Position numbers and translations under genes: made by a program
Notes under the pieces: model-generated
Databases searched by the model: none
What the model was told of the DNA's origin: nothing
The model's input: only the letters and a program-made list of their open reading frames with translations
From: an uncultured Collinsella sp.
GTDB taxonomy: Bacteria > Actinomycetota > Coriobacteriia > Coriobacteriales > Coriobacteriaceae
Direction: 5' to 3'
Assembly (NCBI GenBank): GCA_900554595.1
Contig: USHZ01000100.1
Span: 1-7,323, forward strand
Length of the DNA: 7,323 nucleotides
Shown: positions 1-4,855 of the stretch, in pieces
Layout of the letters: each line of letters begins with the position of its first letter
Position numbering within the stretch: position 1 is the first letter of the stretch

Positions 1-570
1 ACATCCTCAACGCGATCAGCAGCGGCATCTCGCAAAGCCAGGTGGACGACCTGCTCAAGACGCCCGCCGCATACAACTCGTCGATGTACAACCTGTCGTT
101 GTCGATCGCGCAGACCGCGGTGAAACCCGTCGCGAGCATGGTCCTCGCGATCGTGTTCACGCTCGAGCTCGCGAGGGTCAGCAGCAAGGTCGACGAGGAC
201 CGCGAGCTGGGCGTGAAGATGGTCGTCTCCGCGATGATCAGGATCATGCTCGTGTTCACCGCCGCGCAGCACAGCGAACTGCTCCTGAAGGCCATCGACC
301 AGCTGGGGCAGAGCGTCATGGACCCGTTCGTGTCCGCCTCCCCCACCAGCGGCGACGCGAGCGGGCTCGGCCTGGGCGACCAGATGCGCGACGACATCGA
401 CGCGGCCGGCATGCTCGGCCAGCTGCCGTGCATCGTGCTGCTGATCATCCCGTTCCTCGTCTCCAAGGCCGCGAGCATCGTGTTCACCGTCGTGCTGCTC
501 CTGCGGTTCGTGCAGATCTACCTGCTGACCGCGTTCAACCCCCTGCCGATCGCGTTCATCGCGTGCGACG
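1..570. mobile_element. Remnant or edge of an integrative conjugative element
   Basis: The only content is the conjugation-channel fragment described for 3-572. No integrase, relaxase, attachment site or terminal repeat is visible, and the right boundary falls inside the conjugation gene and not at an element end. The label is therefore an inference from one gene. The stretch could be a deleted ICE remnant, or foreign sequence joined by assembly. Confidence 0.42.
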
Positions 571-572
571 CA
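3..572 (+). CDS. VirB6/TrbL-like conjugation membrane protein, internal fragment
   Basis: This is a fragment of a polytopic inner-membrane protein of the type IV secretion (conjugation) channel, of the VirB6/TrbL-like kind found in Tn916/Tn1549-type ICEs. The frame is open from the window edge, so the GTG at 42 is not a credible start; residues before it (ILNAISSGISQSQ) belong to the same protein. Visible hydrophobic segments are around 110-165 (VKPVASMVLAIVFTLELA), 215-290, and a long pair at 418-565 that ends in FVQIYLLTAFNPLPIAFI. A pattern of 'aromatic-QIYL-TA-x-x-P-P' followed by more helices is typical of the family. After about 565 the frame stays open to a TAG at 984-986, but the encoded residues become antisense of an HD-hydrolase gene, so the natural C-terminal helices are missing. 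The use of GCG, CTC, GTC and ATC codons is more extreme than in the kdgT gene downstream. Family call is from recollection of sequence style; the exact subfamily is uncertain. Confidence 0.62.
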
Positions 573-576
573 GCGG
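548..576. other. Breakpoint joining ICE gene interior to HD-hydrolase gene interior
   Basis: On the left the + strand reads as a conjugation membrane protein up to PIAFI (about 547-560). On the right the - strand reads as an HD-domain hydrolase up to about HRCVARDER (codons at 577 down to 552). The two assignments meet and slightly overlap, so the exact joining base cannot be fixed. The short GC-rich stretch CGCGTTCATCGCGTGCG (551-567) is compatible with either side and may hide microhomology. No target-site duplication or inverted terminal repeat is seen. Confidence 0.6.
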
Positions 577-1154
577 TGCTCGTCAAAGGCGGCCAGCGTC
601 GGTGTCGAGAAGTGGCTGGCGAGAAACGTGCCCTCATCCACCTTGAGGATGGTGTCGACGGTACTGTCGGCGATGGTGCGCATGATGTCGATTTTGTCGC
701 CATCGCGCACGATATCGCAGAAGCGCCGTGTACGCTCGTCGAGTTGTGCCGGCAGGCGAAAGTCGCTGTGATAGGCGATGCTCGCGCGGATGAGCTCGTC
801 GTGCTCGTCGGCCTCGATAAAATCTCGGATGCTTGTTGTGGCAGGCGCGTCGTCGGGGTTCTCGCCAAAGAGGACCCCGACGCCCAACGCCGCATGGCTC
901 ATGCTCTCGGCATCCTTAAAGGTGTCCCAGCGTCGCAGCTGCTCGAAGCGGCCCATATCGTGCAGCAGTCCGCAAAGCCAAGCTAGGTCAATGTCCTGCG
1001 GTGACCAGCCCTGCTCACGCGCCACGGTATCGCACGCTTCCGCCACGTGATAGGTGTGTTCGATCTTGAGTGCGATGCGCGGATTGGCGGCATCGTAAGC
1101 ATCGGTATAGCGTTTGAAGGCCGCGGTCGCCCGGGCCCGATCGATAGCTGTCAT
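561..1154 (-). CDS. HD-domain phosphohydrolase, C-terminus lost at junction
   Basis: This is a metal-dependent phosphohydrolase of the HD superfamily; the substrate cannot be told from sequence. From ATG at 1154 the protein begins MTAIDRARATAAFKRY. The metal-binding set is present: H36 (IEHTYHVAEA), H65-D66 (CGLLHDMGRF), H87 (MSHAAL), H129 (AYHSDF) and D153 (RDGDKIDIMR). The start is supported by AGGAAG at 1160-1165, five bases upstream. About 200 residues belong to the gene (to roughly R198-R201). Beyond that the frame continues without a stop to the left window edge, but it is antisense to the conjugation gene, so the natural C-terminus (by recollection a few tens of residues in similar proteins) is missing. 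It lacks the GYP motif of c-di-GMP phosphodiesterases, so there is no basis for linking it to the GGDEF gene in this window. If the junction is a real genomic event the gene is probably inactive or carries a foreign tail. Confidence 0.78.
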
Positions 1155-1185
1155 AATGACTTCCTAAAAAGCTGTGTCTTTCGAT

Positions 1186-1221
1186 CCGGTGGCAATTGTA
1201 GGTGAACTCGGTTGCCACCGG
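1186..1221. repeat. Perfect 10-bp inverted repeat, operator-like
   Basis: CCGGTGGCAA (1186-1195) is exactly complementary to TTGCCACCGG (1212-1221), with 16 bases between. It lies in the divergent region between the HD gene (-) and kdgT (+). It has no adjoining T-run on either strand, so it does not look like an intrinsic terminator. One arm overlaps a TACAAT box for the HD gene, which fits a transcription-factor site better. The regulator is unknown. Confidence 0.5.
1195..1200 (-). promoter_or_regulatory. Putative -10 box of the HD-hydrolase gene
   Basis: The - strand reads TACAAT at 1200-1195, one mismatch from the sigma-70 consensus, and sits about 40 bases upstream of the HD-gene ATG at 1154. 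No good -35 box is seen 16-18 bases further up. The box lies at the edge of the spacer of the 10-bp inverted repeat, so a protein bound there would control access. Weight is on the -10 match and position only. Confidence 0.35.
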
Positions 1222-1290
1222 ACGATGATTCTGCCATGTCGTTGCCTGACCCAACGAATCGAATTTCTCACCGAGCCGGTCTGCTTCTTC

Positions 1291-1299
1291 TGGTACCAT
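1291..1299 (+). promoter_or_regulatory. Weak extended -10 candidate upstream of kdgT
   Basis: TGGTACCAT has the TGn extension followed by TACCAT (four of six matches to TATAAT), 67 bases upstream of the kdgT ATG. There is no convincing -35 box at the right distance. The remainder of 1222-1366 holds no gene, RNA or clear repeat that I can recognise. The kdgT promoter must lie here, but its exact position is not secure. Confidence 0.22.
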
Positions 1300-1366
1300 G
1301 TTCAGACTTTACTGTAGCAAAGTGTGACGTGGGCTTTTGTGCCTCGTCAACGGAAATGGGGGTTTC

Positions 1367-2389
1367 ATGGCACAGGAAGCAACCGCCAACGAGCAAAAGA
1401 AATTCAAGGTCCCGCGCATCCCGGGCGACATCATGATCCACCCGATGATTGTTGGCCTTTTGCTCAATACCTTCTGCCCGCAGGCCTTCGAGATCGGTGG
1501 CTTCTTTACCGCCGCCTGCCGCGGCGGTTCCAATACCATCGTCGCTGCGATCCTGCTCTTCGTGGGTGCCGGCATTAGCTTTAAGTCCACGCCGGGCGCT
1601 ATCAAGACTGGCATCGTCGTGTTGATTCCCAAGCTTGTTGTTGCGGCGGCCCTTGGCTTGGGTGTGGCATATTTCTTTAACGACAACTTCCTGGGCCTGA
1701 GCTCCGTGTCCATCATCGGCGGCATCACGTTTTGCAACATGGCGCTCTACACGGGCATCATGGGCGAGTTCGGCGATGAGTCCGAGCAGGGCGCCGTCGG
1801 TATCCTGTTCTTTACGGCCGGCCCCGCCGTCACGATGATCATCCTCGGTGTCTCGGGTCTCGCCAACATCCCCGTCGGCACCATCATCGGATCCATCCTG
1901 CCGCTTGTTATCGGCATGGTTCTGGGCAACTTGTTCCCGTTTATCAAGAACCTGCTGGTCCCCGGCGCCAATCCCGCGATCGCTGTCATCGGTTTTCAGC
2001 TCGGTGCGTCCATGAGCCTTTCGAGCTTTATCACCGGCGGCATCTCGGGCATCCTGCTGGGCCTCATCACGCTCTTTATCGTCGGTCCCATTACCTTTGC
2101 CTTCGAGCGCCTGTGCGGCGGCAACGGTAAGGCGGCTGTGGCATGCTCCACCATTGCCGGCACGGCTATGACCACGCCGGTTGCCCTCGCCGAGGTCGCG
2201 CCGCGCTATGCCGAGCTTGCGCCCACCGCGTATGCGCAGATCGCCACCGCCGTCATCATCACGGCAATCATGGCCCCGATTCTGACCGGCTGGGTCGATA
2301 AGAAGTTCTGCCACGGCAAAGAGGATCTGTCGCCCGCCGGTGTCGAGGCCATCGAGGAGGCTGTCGCAACCGATATCGACGGTGAGTAA
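1367..2389 (+). CDS. kdgT: 2-keto-3-deoxygluconate permease
   Basis: This inner-membrane symporter of the KDGT family imports 2-keto-3-deoxygluconate, an intermediate of pectin and hexuronate breakdown, for the KdgK/KdgA route. The 340-residue protein is close to the size of E. coli KdgT. Family signatures include an N-terminal IPGDIMIHPMIVG segment (residues 18-30) matching the PGG-MM-P pattern of the family, FFTAGPAVTMIILG (148-161), and STIAGTAMTTPVALAE (261-276) matching the S-x-AGAA-x-x-TP-x-x-IAE motif. About ten hydrophobic helices are spread through residues 21-310; the C-terminal tail (from about 311) is charged and cytoplasmic. ATG 1367 is chosen over the in-frame TTG at 1337 because a G-rich Shine-Dalgarno (GGGGG, 1358-1362) precedes it and conservation begins after it. 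No kdgK, kdgA or uronate genes are in the window, so it appears monocistronic. Closely related family members may carry other keto-sugar acids. Confidence 0.93.
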   Translation: MAQEATANEQKKFKVPRIPGDIMIHPMIVGLLLNTFCPQAFEIGGFFTAACRGGSNTIVAAILLFVGAGISFKSTPGAIKTGIVVLIPKLVVAAALGLGVAYFFNDNFLGLSSVSIIGGITFCNMALYTGIMGEFGDESEQGAVGILFFTAGPAVTMIILGVSGLANIPVGTIIGSILPLVIGMVLGNLFPFIKNLLVPGANPAIAVIGFQLGASMSLSSFITGGISGILLGLITLFIVGPITFAFERLCGGNGKAAVACSTIAGTAMTTPVALAEVAPRYAELAPTAYAQIATAVIITAIMAPILTGWVDKKFCHGKEDLSPAGVEAIEEAVATDIDGE

Positions 2390-2434
2390 CGGCCATTGCC
2401 GATAATAGATTCCGGCGTGCAATTCGCGCCGTTT

Positions 2435-2478
2435 GAGCGCCCGAACGAAAGCTGTCTTGCAGCGACGTTCGGGCGCTC
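2435..2478. repeat. Long hairpin, 13-bp perfect stem, after kdgT
   Basis: GAGCGCCCGAACG (2435-2447) pairs perfectly with CGTTCGGGCGCTC (2466-2478). The 18-base loop can form a second stem, GCTG (2451-2454) with CAGC (2460-2463). It begins 46 bases after the kdgT stop and is the probable 3' end structure of that transcript. Neither strand has a T-run after it (TGCTATGATT on +, AAACGGCGC on -), so it is not a canonical intrinsic terminator. It abuts the promoter of the next gene and might instead act as a DNA-level site. Confidence 0.6.
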
Positions 2479-2487
2479 TGCTATGAT
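2479..2487 (+). promoter_or_regulatory. Extended -10 promoter of the GGDEF gene
   Basis: TGCTATGAT contains the TGn extension and TATGAT, one mismatch from TATAAT. A poor -35 candidate, TTGCAG (2457-2462), is 19 bases upstream, inside the loop of the 2435-2478 hairpin; extended -10 promoters often do not need a good -35. Transcription would begin near 2493-2495, giving a leader of about 80 bases before the GTG start. Confidence 0.5.
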
Positions 2488-2494
2488 TCCCCTT

Positions 2495-2575
2495 ACCCCT
2501 GCGGAGTAGGGGTGTTTATTGCCCAGACACGAATCGGGCGATTCTGGCCACTTGGATATTGAAGGGGGGCGTCTA
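2495..2575 (+). promoter_or_regulatory. Structured 5' leader of the GGDEF gene
   Basis: Two hairpins can form. The first pairs ACCCCT (2495-2500) with AGGGGT (2508-2513) around a 7-base loop. The second pairs CCAGA (2523-2527) with TCTGG (2543-2547). The Shine-Dalgarno AAGGGGGG (2562-2569) could alternatively pair with the ACCCC arm. I looked for the conserved pieces of the GEMM c-di-GMP riboswitch and do not see them; no known riboswitch class is recognised. The regulatory reading is inference. Confidence 0.3.
2562..2569 (+). promoter_or_regulatory. Strong Shine-Dalgarno deciding the GTG start at 2576
   Basis: AAGGGGGG lies six bases before GTG 2576. The only longer option, TTG at 2519, has no purine-rich site ahead of it and would add 19 mostly polar residues in front of the first membrane helix. 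This favours the GTG start. Confidence 0.7.
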
Positions 2576-3718
2576 GTGGTTAAGGCACTCAAGATCGAGA
2601 TATTCCTGCTATGCATGATTGTTCTTATCGGGCTTGCCGCGCGAAGTCGTCGCTCCTTGTTCTCGAGTACCCAGCAGCTCTTGTTTAGCATGCTCGGCTA
2701 CACCTCTGCTGCCTACATTTTCTTCGATATGATCTGGACGCTCTCGGACGGCGTGAGCACTCCTGTAGGCATCACGGCCAACTGGATTTCCAACGCGGTC
2801 TCGTTTTCGCTGTTCGCCATCGCGTGCCTCATTTGGTTTTTCTATTCCGAGACAGTGCAGGGCTCTCGCCTTTTGACCGCGCGCTATAGGGTTGCGATCG
2901 TGACGTTGCCAACCGTATTGGTGGTCGTGCTGGCATTTACCAGCTACTGGACGCACGCTATGTTCTATATCGATGCGCAGGGCGTATATCGTCGCGGAGC
3001 GCTTTATATGATTCAACCTATTGTTAGCTACTGCTACATCATATATACGTCCTTGCATGCCTTTATTCAGGCTCGAAAAGTCGAAAGCCTGCAAACGAAG
3101 GCCATTTATCGCACCCTCGCCTTTTTTGTGGTTCCCGCTCTGGTGGGCGGTACCTTCCAGGTTTTGTTTTCGGTACCGGGCCTTTGTGTCGGTATAACGC
3201 TGAGCATCCTGCTGCTCTACATCATCTATCAGGAGCAGCTGATCTCGACCGACCCGTTGACTGGCCTCAACAATCGCAACCGTTTTGAGACCTATATGCT
3301 GTCGCTCTTTTCAAATGTGGATCAGGCCGAAGATGTATATCTGCTTATGATGGACGCTGACGGCTTTAAGCAGATTAACGATCGCTATGGACATGTGGAG
3401 GGTGACCATGCTCTTCAGGTCATCTCCGCTGCGCTCAAGGAAGTCTGCTCGGCGTCTGGTGGCTTTATCGCACGTTATGGCGGCGATGAGTTCGTGGTGC
3501 TTCAAAAGGCGACGGCGGAGCGGGACATCATGGACCTGTGTTCGGCGATTAACGACGAGCTCGCTCGTGCCGAGGTGCCGTATGCATTGCGGATGTCCAT
3601 CGGTTACGCGCGGGTCGGCGATAGTGTTGATACCTGGCAAGACTTACTTCGCGCTGCCGATGCGGAGCTCTACCGCGTCAAGGCCGAGAAAAAGAAAGCC
3701 GGCGTCCAGATACGCTAG
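2576..3718 (+). CDS. Seven-helix membrane diguanylate cyclase (GGDEF domain)
   Basis: It probably makes cyclic di-GMP from two GTP at the inner face of the membrane. The 380-residue protein has about seven hydrophobic segments in its first 225 residues (roughly 7-22, 35-54, 66-91, 103-124, 141-163, 176-197 and 202-222), then a single GGDEF domain to the end. The domain starts with STDPLTGLNNRNRF (D226 begins DPLTGLNNR), has the metal-site motif MMDADGFKQIND (D260) and the full GGDEF signature at 302-306 in ARYGGDEFVV, so activity is expected. The product-inhibition RxxD site expected five residues before GGDEF is absent (SASG there). The membrane part resembles the multi-helix sensor modules of some histidine kinases and cyclases, but I cannot name its ligand. 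The gene stands alone, with its own promoter and leader, and ends six bases before a convergent terminator hairpin. Confidence 0.93.
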   Translation: MVKALKIEIFLLCMIVLIGLAARSRRSLFSSTQQLLFSMLGYTSAAYIFFDMIWTLSDGVSTPVGITANWISNAVSFSLFAIACLIWFFYSETVQGSRLLTARYRVAIVTLPTVLVVVLAFTSYWTHAMFYIDAQGVYRRGALYMIQPIVSYCYIIYTSLHAFIQARKVESLQTKAIYRTLAFFVVPALVGGTFQVLFSVPGLCVGITLSILLLYIIYQEQLISTDPLTGLNNRNRFETYMLSLFSNVDQAEDVYLLMMDADGFKQINDRYGHVEGDHALQVISAALKEVCSASGGFIARYGGDEFVVLQKATAERDIMDLCSAINDELARAEVPYALRMSIGYARVGDSVDTWQDLLRAADAELYRVKAEKKKAGVQIR

Positions 3719-3753
3719 AAAAAAGGGGCGCACGCTGGCGTGCGTGGCGCCCC
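3719..3753 (-). terminator. Intrinsic terminator of the EamA gene, convergent
   Basis: GGGGCGC (3725-3731) pairs with GCGCCCC (3747-3753), with an inner GCACGC/GCGTGC stem as an alternative extension. On the - strand the stem is followed by six T (3724-3719), the classical order for transcripts coming from the EamA gene. On the + strand the stem starts six bases after the GGDEF stop codon but has no T-run after it, so it may serve that gene only weakly. The remaining bases 3754-3820 hold nothing recognisable. Confidence 0.8.
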
Positions 3754-3820
3754 TCAGCTCATCGATGTACTCCATTAAACTAAAGTATGTGAATCCCTCC
3801 TGCTAAATAAGGGCAGTTCG

Positions 3821-4756
3821 TTAGGCCTTTTTGGGTTTGTTGACGATGATGATGCCGCCGCAGACCAACAGCAGGGCAACGATGACGGTAACGGGGCTCG
3901 TGCCAGCGCCCTCGCCGAGCAGCATCGCGCTCAGCAGCACGCCAAAGACCGGGTTCATAAAGCCAAAGACCGAAACGCGGCTGACGGGGTTGACGGCAAG
4001 CAGGCGCGACCACAGCGAGTAGGCGACCGCGGAGATAAGCGCCATGTAGATGATGAGCGCGATGGCGGGGGCAATCGCCGTGGGGGAGAGCGTGCCGCCC
4101 ATCAAAAACCCGATGGCGGTGAGGACCAGGCCGCCGACCAAGAACTGCCACCCGGCAAGCAAGACGCCGTCGTGCTCGCGCGAGAAGATGCCGATCAGGC
4201 AGGTCGAAAGGGCACCCGCGACGGTGGAGGCCAGGATAAAGCCCTCGCCGTCGAGCGTAAAGCCAAAGGTGCCGTCCGCGCCCGAAAGGTTGACGAGCGC
4301 GACACCGGCAAAGCCCAGTACGCAGCCGAGCACCTTGGCCGCATCGAGCTTTTCGGTGCGAAACGCCAGGGCGGCAAAGAGGATTGCGAGGAAGTTGGCG
4401 CTGGCCTCGATGATGGAACTCGACATGGCACTGGCGCGCGAGAGTCCCAGGTAGAAAAAGAAGTACTGCCCGATAGTCTGGAAGAGCGACAAGATGCAGA
4501 TGGGCTTGATATCGCGCACTTGCGGAACGAGCGGACGGCGCTGGGCCACGCTCATGCCAACAATGACCAGCATGCCGGCAAGGGTGAAGCGCAGGCCCGC
4601 GAAGAGCAGCTGCGAGGCGCTATCGTGCGCGGGAATGCCAAAGAGGCCGTAGCCAATCTTGATGCAGGGGAAGGCGGAGCCCCAGAGCGCGCAGCAAACG
4701 AGGCAGCCCAGGATGAGTCCGGGCAGGGTGGCGAGATACGGCTTGCGGCTTTCCAT
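3821..4756 (-). CDS. DMT-superfamily transporter, EamA family
   Basis: This is an inner-membrane carrier of the drug/metabolite transporter superfamily, usually an exporter of amino acids, metabolites or toxic compounds; the substrate cannot be predicted. The 311-residue protein has about ten helices and the two-fold EamA repeat. Repeat one spans about residues 16-155, with ALWGSAFPCIKIG near the start and FFFYLGLSRASAMSSSIIEA as the conserved fourth-helix region. Repeat two spans about 170-305, with AYSLWSRLLAVNPVSRVS and FGFMNPVFGVLLSAMLLGE. It ends in a basic NKPKKA tail. The start at 4756 is chosen over an upstream in-frame ATG at 4798 because AGGAAGGA (4761-4768) directly precedes it and the longer form would start inside the purL terminator hairpin. 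It lies 99 bases downstream of purL on the same strand, separated by that terminator. Confidence 0.9.
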   Translation of the reverse strand: MESRKPYLATLPGLILGCLVCCALWGSAFPCIKIGYGLFGIPAHDSASQLLFAGLRFTLAGMLVIVGMSVAQRRPLVPQVRDIKPICILSLFQTIGQYFFFYLGLSRASAMSSSIIEASANFLAILFAALAFRTEKLDAAKVLGCVLGFAGVALVNLSGADGTFGFTLDGEGFILASTVAGALSTCLIGIFSREHDGVLLAGWQFLVGGLVLTAIGFLMGGTLSPTAIAPAIALIIYMALISAVAYSLWSRLLAVNPVSRVSVFGFMNPVFGVLLSAMLLGEGAGTSPVTVIVALLLVCGGIIIVNKPKKA

Positions 4757-4760
4757 GATG

Positions 4761-4768
4761 TCCTTCCT
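4761..4768 (-). promoter_or_regulatory. Shine-Dalgarno deciding the EamA start at 4756
   Basis: The - strand reads AGGAAGGA four bases before the ATG at 4756. The alternative in-frame ATG at 4798 lies within the stem at 4790-4818 and has no such site, so it is unlikely to be used. Confidence 0.7.
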
Positions 4769-4781
4769 ACATGCGCGAAGC

Positions 4782-4818
4782 AAAAAAGAACCCGCCACCG
4801 GATGTGTCGGTGGCGGGT
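4782..4818 (-). terminator. Intrinsic terminator of purL
   Basis: ACCCGCCACCG (4790-4800) pairs perfectly over 11 bp with CGGTGGCGGGT (4808-4818) around a 7-base loop. In the - direction it is followed by a T-rich tract (TTCTTTTTTG, 4789-4780). It comes 37 bases after the purL stop. It also lies only about 22 bases before the EamA Shine-Dalgarno, so any promoter upstream of it would place it in the EamA leader. Confidence 0.85.
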
Positions 4819-4834
4819 GTTGTTACCCGAAGGG

Positions 4835-4840
4835 ATTGTA
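4835..4840 (-). promoter_or_regulatory. Possible -10 box for the EamA gene between purL and its terminator
   Basis: The - strand reads TACAAT at 4840-4835. TTCGCC, at the end of purL about 18 bases upstream, is a poor -35 match. If used, transcription would start near 4828 and pass through the 4782-4818 hairpin before reaching the EamA gene. Only 33 bases separate the hairpin from the ATG, so few other places for a promoter exist apart from read-through or one overlapping the hairpin. Confidence 0.3.
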
Positions 4841-4855
4841 CCCGATGGGAAAGGT

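Noticed and set aside
561..1154. HD-GYP c-di-GMP phosphodiesterase paired with the nearby cyclase
   Set aside because: The protein has the HD motif but no GYP motif, and the genes are separated by kdgT in different transcription units.
1214..1222. GCCACCGGA shared with the purL terminator stem at 4794-4802
   Set aside because: Nine GC-rich bases matching between two hairpins in a GC-rich window is within chance; the flanks differ.
1337..1366. TTG start at 1337 for KdgT
   Set aside because: The ten extra residues (MCLVNGNGGF) have no family support and the ATG at 1367 has a G-rich ribosome site just upstream.
1268..2422. A 384-codon open frame on the - strand rich in Asp, Gly, Arg and His
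   Set aside because: It lies wholly opposite kdgT, whose + strand product is a clear permease. The composition is that of an antisense shadow.
2519..2575. TTG start at 2519 for the GGDEF protein
   Set aside because: No Shine-Dalgarno precedes it, the added residues are not hydrophobic or conserved-looking, and a strong site sits before GTG 2576.
2495..2575. c-di-GMP riboswitch ahead of the GGDEF gene
   Set aside because: The conserved GEMM core pieces are not visible and the leader is short, so this specific class is not supported.
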